From assembly GCA_029260055.1 (NCBI GenBank), contig JAJDDX010000064.1:1-36995 (forward strand): a DNA stretch of 36,995 nt, in the 5' to 3' direction. Source of the DNA: Phycisphaerae bacterium. Lineage in GTDB: Bacteria > Planctomycetota > Phycisphaerae > UBA1845. How positions within the stretch are numbered: position 1 is the first letter of the stretch; each line of letters begins with the position of its first letter. Below are positions 17,258 to 24,676 of this stretch, piece after piece. Both the position numbers and the translations under genes were made by a program. The notes under the pieces were generated by a model that saw only the letters and a list, made by a program, of their open reading frames with translations, did no database searches and had not been told where the DNA came from.

Positions 17258-20200
17258 ATGCCTCTACGCGGTGGACCATCCGACAAGACCGGCAATACCT
17301 ACGAGGCGATGTGGACCATCGTCTGCATGGCCCGTGTGATGCGCGGACAGTGCGATTCGATCCGCCTCGAACCACCGGGCTCAGAAGGTCGGGGCGTCGA
17401 GTTTTGGCTGGGCAGCGGCGATTCGCGCGAGTATCACCAGGTCAAACGGCAGGGCGCGCGACGGGGCCGCTGGACGTTGAGGGAGCTGGATCGGGCGGGC
17501 GTCCTCCCCGCCTTCCGGGATCACCTCGCGAAAGGGGGAGCGACATGCGTCTTCGTTTCTATGCAGGGCGCGGATGATCTTCGGGAACTGGCAGAACGAG
17601 CCCGAGACGCAGCGGATCACGAGGAGTTCGAGCGAGCGTTTGCCAAGCTCGAGTGGGGTGAAAAGCTGACAGAGCTTCGGAAGTGCTGGTCCGGATGCAC
17701 CGACGATGAGGTCTTCGAGCGTCTCAAGCGGATTCGTGTACATACGATCGATGAAGAGACCCTGGAGCAACACGCCGAAATGGCACTGACGCCCCTCGTT
17801 GAAGGGAAAGCCAGTGTCGCAAGCGCAGTTCTATTCAAGTACGCGCTCAAATCGATCCATAGGGAGTTGGGCAGCTCTCAGATCCGGGCACACCTGAGCG
17901 AGAAAGACCTGCGTCCTCCGCCGTGGGCGGAACTGCAAGCACTGTCCGATGTCGTTGACGCAGCGAATGAGCGATATCTAAGTCTCCTCGTTGGCGAGCT
18001 CATTCGAAGCAAGCTCATTGAACGGGATGAAAGCGGGCGCGTCCTCTCTGCGCTGCTGGAAGGCGCCACCAGACGCGGCGTGATCATGACGGGCGGCGCT
18101 GGATTTGGGAAGAGCACCATTCTGCTTGAGGTGATCAAGGGGCTCCAGCGGCAAGGAGTCCCCGTGCTTGCTTTCCGTATCGACCGGCTGGAGCCCACGC
18201 AGCGACCCGACGAAGCGGGACGACAGCTCAGGTTGCCCGCCTCCCCCGTCGTCACGCTTGCCGGGCACGCCAAAGGCAGACCCTGTGTTCTCGTTCTGGA
18301 TCAGCTCGACGCGGTCAGCCTTATGTCTGGGCGGAACCCGTCATTCTTCGACTGCTTCGACGAGATGGTGCGTCAGGCACTCACACAGCCAAACATGCGC
18401 CTACTCGTCGCCTGCCGCCAATTCGACTTTGAGAACGACCCGCGCCTGCGCCGGCTCGGGGGTCGCGACGATGTGTTCGAGGAGGTGAAAGTCGGGGCAC
18501 TCTCGGACAAGACTGTCCGAGACACCGCTGAGGCGATGGGCCTCGACACCGCGCGACTTTCGGATCAACAGATCCGCTTGCTCACCGTGCCGGCCCACCT
18601 GAAGCTGCTCACAGAAGTTGCTGGCGAGGGAGAGGCGATTGCGCTTGAATTCCGAACTGCCAACGATCTGTACGACCGTTATTGGTCGCGCAAACAGGCG
18701 CTCCTGCGGGGCCGGATCGGGAGACCAGTTGCCTGGACGGACGTGATTGACACGCTCTGTGACCATATGAGCAAGCATCAGATCCTCAGCGCGCCGATGG
18801 CGTTGCTGGACGCGCACGCCTTGGACGCGCAGGTGATGGCCTCGGAGCACGTACTCGTTCTGGACGGGAAGCGTATCGCGTTTTTCCACGAGGGGTTCTT
18901 CGACTACGCATTCGCGCGGCGCTTCGCGGCCCGGGGCGGCGATTTGGTCGGTCTGCTCCGCCCGGGGGAGCAGCATCTGTTCCGCCGAACTCAGGTCCGC
19001 CAGATTCTCCTGCATGAGCGTGAGGCTGATCAGCAGCGCTACCTTGCGGACCTTGAGACACTGCTGTCGTCGCCTGACATCCGGTTCCACATCAAGCAAG
19101 TCGTTTTCGCCCTGCTCACAGAATACCCGGATCCCACGGAGGAAGAGTGGCGGATTCTGGAGGCATTGCTTCAAGACCCGGACTACGCACACTCCGTTGA
19201 TATCTGGCGTACTGTGCGCACTCTCCCGTGGTTCAGGTTTCTGGATTCGTTGGGTGTCGTCGCCAACTGGCTCAGCGACAGCAACAGCGACACTGTCGAT
19301 CAAGCTATGATGCTGCTGAACAGTGTTCGGGATGACGAAGCGGACCGCGTTGCGACATTGGTAGAACCGTACATAGGCGCGTCAGAGGAGTGGCGTAATC
19401 GGTTGCGTAATCTCGTTCGGTGGGCGCATCTCAACGTCGGACGGCGGTTCTTCGACCTCTTCCTCGGGCTCCTCGACAGAGGCGACCTCGATGGCATGGG
19501 TATGTCGCGCGAGGACGACTTCCTCAGCTTGTTGTACGACCTCGCGAAGCAGCGCGAGGACTGGACGTGCGAGGCAATCCGGCACTTCTTGGATCGACGA
19601 ATTGAACTCGCCTTGGCCGGCGGTGGGACGAATCCGTTCAGCGAGCGCAAAGGCCTGGACCATAGTCATTCCTCGGATCACGTTCTGATCGGATCGGCCC
19701 AACGGGCGCCCGAAGCGTTCATGGAGCACGTCCTCCCGGCCGTCCTTCGAGTCGTTGAGCTCAACGCTGATCGCGAGGGGGCACCGCCTTGGTATGACGC
19801 CGTGTGGCGGTACCGACAGCGAGACGGGGGGCACAGCGTCGCTGACCACCTACTGCACGCCGCCGAGGAGGCGCTGCGTAGTCTGGCCAAGCGAGCGCCC
19901 GATGAGTTCTGCCGCAGCGCGGAAGCCTTGAGAACATCCGAGTACGACACCGTGCAGTTCTTGCTCATTCGGGCTTACGCTGCCAACGGAAAGCGGTTTG
20001 CGGATGAGGCAATCGACCATATCTGCGGGTCGAGCAGTCGGCTGCGTTGCGGGTACTTGGACACCGGATCCTCGGGTCGCGCTTCTAGCGACCTGCTCGT
20101 AGCGGTCACGCCGTTTTGTTCGGTCGGGCGCCTCGCAAAACTGGAGGCGGCGATCCTGGCGTACTACCCCCGACGGGAGCGAACCGCCGGTGGGCACGAA

Positions 20201-21760
20201 TCGCGCGGGTGGGCCCAGTTCAAGCTGCTACTGGCGATCGACCAGGCTCGCCGAAGCGTACAGGTGAACGCACGGATCGAGGAGTGGCAGCGTAAGTTCC
20301 GAGTCGACGCCCCGCCCGAGCCGTCACCGCTTGAAATATCTCGGGTTGAGTCACCAATACCGACGGCCGCAGCCGAGAGAATGACAGACGATCAGTGGCT
20401 CAACGCCCTGAGCAGATACGCAAGTGATGACGAGCGCGCACGACGCGACGGGACGCTCACAGGCGGCGCTTATCAACTCAGCCATGTCCTTGAAGCTCAG
20501 GCCCGGAAGGAGCCAACGCGCTTCGCCAAACTCGCGCCCCGGATTCCCGATGACGCCAATCCCGCGTATTTTGCTGCTCTTCTCCGTGGGCTCAACACCG
20601 GCGCCACCGACCAGGAGGCGCTCTTCGAAGCCTGCCGGCGGTGCTATCGACTGGCGGATCGGGCCGCCGGCTCGGCGTTCTGCGATCTCGTTGAAAAACT
20701 ACCGGAGTTGCCCTGGCCGGACGACTTGCTCGATGCGGTCACATGGCACGCGACCGAGGATCCCGACCCCAATCGCGAGATGTGGCGGACCGAGGCATGG
20801 AGCGGGCAGTGCTACTATCGGGGCGACATCTACTTGGCGGGGATAAACTGCGTGCGCGGCTCTGCCGCGGGTGCCGTCAGAGCCCTGCTTTTCGCGGACA
20901 GGGAGCGGATGCAACGTTTACTCCCGACCGTCGAACGGATGGTCCGTGATCCTTCGATCGCTGTGCGGTCGTGCGTAGTGACCGCACTTCTGCCTTTGCT
21001 GAACCATGACCGAGACCGCGCGGTGCAGCTATTCCTCGAACTCTGCGACACCGAAGACGTGCTCCTGAGGACACACCACGTCGAGGAGTTCATCGGGTAT
21101 GCAACGCGCACACATTCCGAACAGGTGCTGCCGATCGTTGAGCGCATGTTGTGTTCATCTGATCCCGAAGTCGCGCAGGCTGGTGCAAGGCGTGCGTGCG
21201 TTGCATCGTTCGACACCGAGAGCGCTGCCGAGCTTGCTGAACGGTGCTTGTCGGGAGAAGAGCCGTTGCGGATCGGCGCCGCGCAGGTCGCCGCCAGGAA
21301 CGTGAGCGATTTGCAGTGCCGCTCAGCCTGCCAAGCGCTGCTAATACAGCTATTCGATGATCCAAGCGAGGCAGTCAGGGCCTCGGCGACCAACTGCTTT
21401 GATCACCTCAAGGACGATGCCCTCGGCCAGCTCCGCGTGCTCGTCGAGCGGTTTCGCGGCAGCGTCGCGTTTGACCTGCACCACGAGAGCCTAGTTCGGG
21501 CACTCGAAGAAACGACCGCACGCCTTCCCCATGTGACGATCTCGGTCTGCGAACGCTTCATCGAAATCGCGGGGCCGATTGCCGGCGACTTTCGAACACG
21601 AGCCGCGTACGACGCGGATTGCCTGAGTAAACTCCTGGTACGGGCGTACCACCAAGCCCCCGACGCGGGGGTCCGCAAGCGGTGCCTGGACACGATCGAT
21701 TCCCTGCTTGCCGTGAGGGCGTATGGAATGACGCAGATCCTCGGCCAAGTCGAGCGGTGA
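17258..21760 (+). CDS. Avs-like STAND NTPase with N-terminal nuclease-like domain and helical-repeat C-terminus
   Basis: A 1500-residue protein; the ATG at 17258 has AGGAG eleven bases upstream, whereas earlier in-frame starts have none. Residues ~10-110 resemble the Cap4/DUF4297-type restriction-endonuclease fold: GNTYEAMWTI, E48 in GVEFWLG, then Q61-V-K63 in EYHQVKRQ. A central P-loop NTPase follows: Walker A GGAGFGKST (279-287), Walker B CVLVLD (343-348), a CRQFDFENDPRLR motif, then a winged-helix-like region. The C-terminal ~1000 residues are mostly helical; from about residue 1210 they look like HEAT/ARM repeats (DPSIAVRSCVVTALLPLL, DDPSEAVRASATNCF). In Avs proteins the solenoid senses a phage protein, the NTPase oligomerises and the N-terminal nuclease cuts DNA. 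Domain order and size agree with that; a phage target is not known. It sits alone, 215 bases after the recombinase. Confidence 0.82.
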   Translation: MPLRGGPSDKTGNTYEAMWTIVCMARVMRGQCDSIRLEPPGSEGRGVEFWLGSGDSREYHQVKRQGARRGRWTLRELDRAGVLPAFRDHLAKGGATCVFVSMQGADDLRELAERARDAADHEEFERAFAKLEWGEKLTELRKCWSGCTDDEVFERLKRIRVHTIDEETLEQHAEMALTPLVEGKASVASAVLFKYALKSIHRELGSSQIRAHLSEKDLRPPPWAELQALSDVVDAANERYLSLLVGELIRSKLIERDESGRVLSALLEGATRRGVIMTGGAGFGKSTILLEVIKGLQRQGVPVLAFRIDRLEPTQRPDEAGRQLRLPASPVVTLAGHAKGRPCVLVLDQLDAVSLMSGRNPSFFDCFDEMVRQALTQPNMRLLVACRQFDFENDPRLRRLGGRDDVFEEVKVGALSDKTVRDTAEAMGLDTARLSDQQIRLLTVPAHLKLLTEVAGEGEAIALEFRTANDLYDRYWSRKQALLRGRIGRPVAWTDVIDTLCDHMSKHQILSAPMALLDAHALDAQVMASEHVLVLDGKRIAFFHEGFFDYAFARRFAARGGDLVGLLRPGEQHLFRRTQVRQILLHEREADQQRYLADLETLLSSPDIRFHIKQVVFALLTEYPDPTEEEWRILEALLQDPDYAHSVDIWRTVRTLPWFRFLDSLGVVANWLSDSNSDTVDQAMMLLNSVRDDEADRVATLVEPYIGASEEWRNRLRNLVRWAHLNVGRRFFDLFLGLLDRGDLDGMGMSREDDFLSLLYDLAKQREDWTCEAIRHFLDRRIELALAGGGTNPFSERKGLDHSHSSDHVLIGSAQRAPEAFMEHVLPAVLRVVELNADREGAPPWYDAVWRYRQRDGGHSVADHLLHAAEEALRSLAKRAPDEFCRSAEALRTSEYDTVQFLLIRAYAANGKRFADEAIDHICGSSSRLRCGYLDTGSSGRASSDLLVAVTPFCSVGRLAKLEAAILAYYPRRERTAGGHESRGWAQFKLLLAIDQARRSVQVNARIEEWQRKFRVDAPPEPSPLEISRVESPIPTAAAERMTDDQWLNALSRYASDDERARRDGTLTGGAYQLSHVLEAQARKEPTRFAKLAPRIPDDANPAYFAALLRGLNTGATDQEALFEACRRCYRLADRAAGSAFCDLVEKLPELPWPDDLLDAVTWHATEDPDPNREMWRTEAWSGQCYYRGDIYLAGINCVRGSAAGAVRALLFADRERMQRLLPTVERMVRDPSIAVRSCVVTALLPLLNHDRDRAVQLFLELCDTEDVLLRTHHVEEFIGYATRTHSEQVLPIVERMLCSSDPEVAQAGARRACVASFDTESAAELAERCLSGEEPLRIGAAQVAARNVSDLQCRSACQALLIQLFDDPSEAVRASATNCFDHLKDDALGQLRVLVERFRGSVAFDLHHESLVRALEETTARLPHVTISVCERFIEIAGPIAGDFRTRAAYDADCLSKLLVRAYHQAPDAGVRKRCLDTIDSLLAVRAYGMTQILGQVER

Positions 21761-21875
21761 TTTCGGCCCGCGGTTGCATCCGGTGGACGAGGCGCGCTGG
21801 CGCGGGAGCATGTCACTCGATGAGTCCGCCCGGCTCGATTGGCGCACGCCGTTGCGGGGGTAGATGCTCACGGAA

Positions 21876-22409
21876 TCATTCAATCAGGCGGTAGGTGGTC
21901 TCGCCGGTCAACTGAGTGTCCGTCACGACGCCGTTTTCGCTCGAAGTCGTATGGAAGGTGGTGTTGACGATCACCAAGTCGCCCGAGAAGTGCCCATCGA
22001 ACAACACGGCGCCCTGTCCGATGCGCTGGCCGCTTGAGTTGCCGACACTCTTGACGATCCCTACCGAGAATGTGCCATCGGCGTCAAGCCAGCCGTTCGC
22101 CCTGTCTCCACCTCCCACGAGTTCGATTCGTCCGCCATTCTGCGTAATCTCAATGATCGCCCCTGGCTCAACGACCGTTGAGAAGTTCGAACATGCCGAC
22201 CGGTTGGTGTTCGATCCACATACCCGGCAAGCCTCGATCACGCCGCTAACCACCTCGTATTGCCCTGAGTATTCGTCGCCTGTGGCCGCCCCAGGACCGA
22301 GCACAGTTTCCTCGACGGTCAAGCAGGGCTCGCCAGAGTACACGAGGAAATCGCCGGGCGTACACCCGATAGTCGCCGCCACCAACATGGCAATCGCGAT
22401 CTTTCGCAT
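21876..22409 (-). CDS. Predicted secreted lipoprotein of unknown function
   Basis: A 177-residue protein; start at 22409 with GGGAGG seven bases upstream. It begins MRKIAIAMLVAATIGC, a lipoprotein signal with a cysteine at residue 16. The mature part is beta-rich with two CxxC-like clusters (ACRVCGSNTNRSAC) and glycine-rich stretches (GRIELVGGGDRANGWLDADG, GQGAVLFDGHFSGD). The second half resembles small beta-barrel lipoproteins, but no family is recognised. It converges with the STAND gene across 115 bases, so it is not part of that transcription unit. Confidence 0.75.
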   Translation of the reverse strand: MRKIAIAMLVAATIGCTPGDFLVYSGEPCLTVEETVLGPGAATGDEYSGQYEVVSGVIEACRVCGSNTNRSACSNFSTVVEPGAIIEITQNGGRIELVGGGDRANGWLDADGTFSVGIVKSVGNSSGQRIGQGAVLFDGHFSGDLVIVNTTFHTTSSENGVVTDTQLTGETTYRLIE

Positions 22410-22675
22410 AGCCTGCCTCCCGTCGTTCAGGGTATTCCCTGGCCGCTCGCCCAAGACAGCCCGAACCACCGTTCAGGCGGCTCGTCTTCAACGCAGCCTT
22501 CGCTACTCGGGCGCGTTTGAAGGTGGTCGCGATCGAGATGGAAAGCGAGCGGAACACTACGTTCACCACGACGCTCCTGGTGGATGTGGTTACTCGTGCT
22601 CAGCCACGTGTCGGTTTCGGACTGCGCTTCTGCCGCAGGGCCTGGCTTCGGGTCAAGCACTGAGTGGTCATTATG

Positions 22676-22688
22676 CTAGTTATACTAG
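22676..22688. promoter_or_regulatory. Palindrome upstream of the XRE gene
   Basis: CTAGTTATACTAG (arms CTAGT/ACTAG) overlaps a -10-like TATACT at 22681-22686, about 40 bases before the XRE start. This is the usual place for an autoregulatory operator of a small helix-turn-helix protein. A second short repeat (CATCC...GGATG) covers the start codon itself. Confidence 0.45.
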
Positions 22689-22726
22689 GTCGATATATAC
22701 GGTGTCAACGCTCATCCTAGCCTGGG

Positions 22727-22951
22727 ATGGCGAAGAAAGACCCGGCACTTGTCAGGCTCGGTGCGAACCTCAGGAGGGCCCGTGAGGCACACGGCTGGTC
22801 TCAGGAGGAACTGGCCTACGAGTGTGGCGTCCATCGTACCTACGTGGGGGCCGTCGAGCGGGGCGAGTACAACGTCACGATTCTGACGCTCCGGAAGTTC
22901 ACCGATTCTCTCGGGATCGCCCTTCAGGACGCCATCCGGGGGATTCCGTAG
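22727..22951 (+). CDS. XRE-family helix-turn-helix regulator
   Basis: A 74-residue protein that is a single Cro/C1-type helix-turn-helix domain: LGANLRRAREAHGWSQEELAYECGVHRTYVGAVERGEYNV then TLRKFTDSLGI. The recognition segment RTYVGAVERG is typical. Its size and form match controller proteins of restriction-modification systems and of small mobile elements, but no methylase or nuclease gene lies beside it. It probably represses its own promoter through the palindrome at 22676. No clear ribosome binding site is seen; CCTGGG is weak, so translation may start from a near-leaderless message. Confidence 0.88.
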   Translation: MAKKDPALVRLGANLRRAREAHGWSQEELAYECGVHRTYVGAVERGEYNVTILTLRKFTDSLGIALQDAIRGIP

Positions 22952-23240
22952 CGCAGTGGTCACAGGCTCGCCACATCAGCGACAAAGCTGAACCGTCCCT
23001 CCCTCGCGGTGCCGCAGGCAAACCGCAAGTGGATCGGTCCAGGCCGAGTAGCCTACGCCGCCCGCGACCGCCTGAAGCAACCGTAGCAGCACCAAGCACA
23101 AGCGTCGCCACAATAATCATGCCCCACGTGCCGACGGCGGGCACGGTGCTAGCGCCGCCGCCGGGGATAGGGTGTGAACAAGAAACACCCGCTGCCACGG
23201 CGAGGATCGAGACGTCTGATGACAGGCGTTGTGGCTGCAT
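22899..23240 (-). CDS. Small protein with an IPTL-CTERM-like membrane sorting tail
   Basis: A 113-residue frame starting at 23240 with AGGA nine bases upstream. After ~33 residues comes VPAVGTWGMIIVATLVLG and GGRGRRR, the pattern of the IPTL-CTERM sorting signal: VPxxxxWG, hydrophobic span, basic cluster. Normally such a protein ends there; this frame runs on for about 48 low-quality residues and overlaps the XRE gene tail to tail by 53 bases. It may be a decayed or frameshifted remnant of a larger sorted protein, or a mini substrate. N-terminal secretion signal is weak. Confidence 0.45.
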   Translation of the reverse strand: MQPQRLSSDVSILAVAAGVSCSHPIPGGGASTVPAVGTWGMIIVATLVLGAATVASGGRGRRRLLGLDRSTCGLPAAPRGRDGSALSLMWRACDHCATESPGWRPEGRSRENR

Positions 23241-23273
23241 GGAATGGTCCTGTAAGCGTGAGCGGCACGGGGC

Positions 23274-23624
23274 TCATTCGGATCCCGCCTTCCCGAAATC
23301 CGTATCTTGAAGGCTGTGCGAGACTGTGCCCCAGTCGCCGCTTTCGCCGAAGCTGACAAGCAGGCCATCGACGAAGCAAAGCCAATACTCTTCGTCCCAT
23401 CGGACCCTAAACTTGTACTCCAGAACCCTGACGGTCTGACCGTACTTCGTCTGCACGGTGCCCGCCATTCGATACGGCTTGCCAACAGCCTCGTCGACCT
23501 GCTCCTTCGTCATACCGATATCAAGTTGGTAAAGGTCGCTCACCGGCTTCACCGGCTGGTGGCAGCCAGTGTTCAGAAGTGCTGTGAGGACGAGTGTGAT
23601 GGCAATCGCTCGGACCTTATTCAT
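23274..23624 (-). CDS. Small lipoprotein with SmpA/BamE-like domain
   Basis: A 116-residue protein; ATG at 23624 with AGGAGGT eight bases upstream. The signal MNKVRAIAITLVLTALLNTGC ends at a lipobox cysteine (C21). The mature part has the SmpA/OmlA/BamE core LDIGMTKEQVDEAVGKPYRM followed by beta strands (VRVLEYKFRVRW, YWLCFVDGLLVSF), a domain that usually binds other outer-membrane proteins. It is probably a periplasmic or outer-membrane lipoprotein. There is no bam gene nearby, so a role as BamE itself is unlikely. Confidence 0.75.
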   Translation of the reverse strand: MNKVRAIAITLVLTALLNTGCHQPVKPVSDLYQLDIGMTKEQVDEAVGKPYRMAGTVQTKYGQTVRVLEYKFRVRWDEEYWLCFVDGLLVSFGESGDWGTVSHSLQDTDFGKAGSE

Positions 23625-23961
23625 AGTCGCGACCTCCTCAGATTATCGTGCAAACATGACTTGCGAACAGCCTTGGAAGCGTCGGTGAATCAGCCTATCG
23701 ACAGCGCCCGGCCGCCACAAGGAGGAAGACCCCGAGTGAGGGCAAAGAACCGCTTTCCTCCAAGAGACGCAGTTGGCTAGGCCCCACGCGAAGGGCTTGC
23801 CATGGCCGGCGGCCCGTCACCGCCGCTGTCGGCCGTGTGCGTTTGACCCGCTTGATAGCACCATGCGCGTCTGTCTCCGTCCGGGCAGACCCTCGGGCCT
23901 CATCGGCGCCGTTGCATCGTCTTCGGGCACGTGACACGGGTGAACTCGGCCTAGAGTCGTC
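23625..23961. other. Non-coding stretch
   Basis: No supported gene. Short frames on both strands have no domain or start signal. Nothing repeat-like was seen. Confidence 0.4.
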
Positions 23962-24213
23962 TCAAATCGTCGCCGGGGCCAGACGGTCCACCGAGGTCGT
24001 CTCGTCGTCTTCCTGCTCGTCTACCCCCTCTTTAGAAGGGCCCACACGGTACGGAAACAGCGGGCAGGCAGGCGCGGAACATCGTCGAACCTCGCTCGCA
24101 TCCCAGCCAACGCACATGAGGCAGTGCGCGCGGATGGCAGCCTTTCGAGACCGGCCGGCCAGCGCGCGGTCGTACATCGGGCGGTACCTCTCGGGCACGT
24201 CCTCGCGTTTCAT
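23962..24213 (-). CDS. 83-residue conserved cysteine protein of the mobile-element type
   Basis: Start at 24213 has GGGAGG seven bases upstream; its ATG overlaps the stop of an upstream frame (ATGA). The sequence runs MKREDVPERYRPMYDRALAG, then SRKAAIRAHCLMCVGWDASEVRRC, then APACPLFPYRVG, followed by an acidic tail. The pattern C-x2-C with WxxxEVxxC-x5-CPLxPYR is a short conserved protein I associate with phages and integrative elements; the four cysteines probably bind zinc. Function is unknown. It marks the accessory region as reaching at least this far. Confidence 0.8.
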   Translation of the reverse strand: MKREDVPERYRPMYDRALAGRSRKAAIRAHCLMCVGWDASEVRRCSAPACPLFPYRVGPSKEGVDEQEDDETTSVDRLAPATI

Positions 24214-24419
24214 GAGGACGCCTCCCGGTCCCCCCTGACGAAGGCCCGAGCGAACGTCAGCACACGCCGCAGGTCGCGCGGCTCGAAGTCCGCGCAAACG
24301 TCGACAAGCTCCTGGAGTAGGGCTTCCGTGCCATGGTTTCCCCCATGGCACGATTGGGGCGGTTCTAAGTTGTTGCTATCAGCCGGGTTATGATCCTGGC
24401 CACTGGTTTCGACTCCCAG
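24210..24419 (-). CDS. Possible small gene upstream of the cysteine protein, no standard start codon
   Basis: The minus frame ends in TGA overlapping the ATG of the next gene. Its last ~40 codons look coding: TEALLQELVDVCADFEP, then RDLRRVLTFARAFVRGDREASS, one or two amphipathic helices. Upstream the frame reads GVETSGQDHNPADSNN but contains no ATG, GTG or TTG before the stop; CTG at 24419 is the only candidate. Either a CTG start, or a one-base error near the ATGGCACGG at about 24343, would explain it. The overlap argues that it is translated. Confidence 0.35.
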   Translation of the reverse strand: MGVETSGQDHNPADSNNLEPPQSCHGGNHGTEALLQELVDVCADFEPRDLRRVLTFARAFVRGDREASS

Positions 24420-24571
24420 TGTCGGCTGTCCTTATTGGCCACGTTGATCCCGGTGTGGCCGCCCCTCGTAACACCATCCCGAGGCCCAGTCTGAGCCGTT
24501 GTGCTCATTCCGCGCGAGCCCGGCGTCAATATCGGACCGTGCCCGCGTTCCTGGCGGATGCATCCGCAGGT

Positions 24572-24615
24572 TAAAAAAGACCCGCCCCTCGGACCCGTCA
24601 GGCCCGAGGGGCGGG
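24572..24615 (-). terminator. Rho-independent terminator of the IPTL-CTERM gene
   Basis: A strong stem, CCCGCCCCTCGG pairing with CCGAGGGGCGGG, is followed on the minus strand by TCTTTTTT. It begins about 60 bases after the stop of the large exported protein. Stem and T-run are both near ideal. Confidence 0.9.
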
Positions 24616-24676
24616 AATAAGATCTTTCCAAGCGGCGCCCCAATCAGGGCACCACCCGGTTAGAAATCACTGCGGT

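Noticed and set aside
22727..22951. Controller of a restriction-modification system
   Set aside because: The XRE protein resembles such controllers, but no methyltransferase or restriction gene is encoded beside it.
24386..24433. Complete tRNA gene on the plus strand
   Set aside because: A T-loop-like TTCGACT is present, but the usual G53-C61 pair is missing and there is no room for D and anticodon arms between the outer stem halves.
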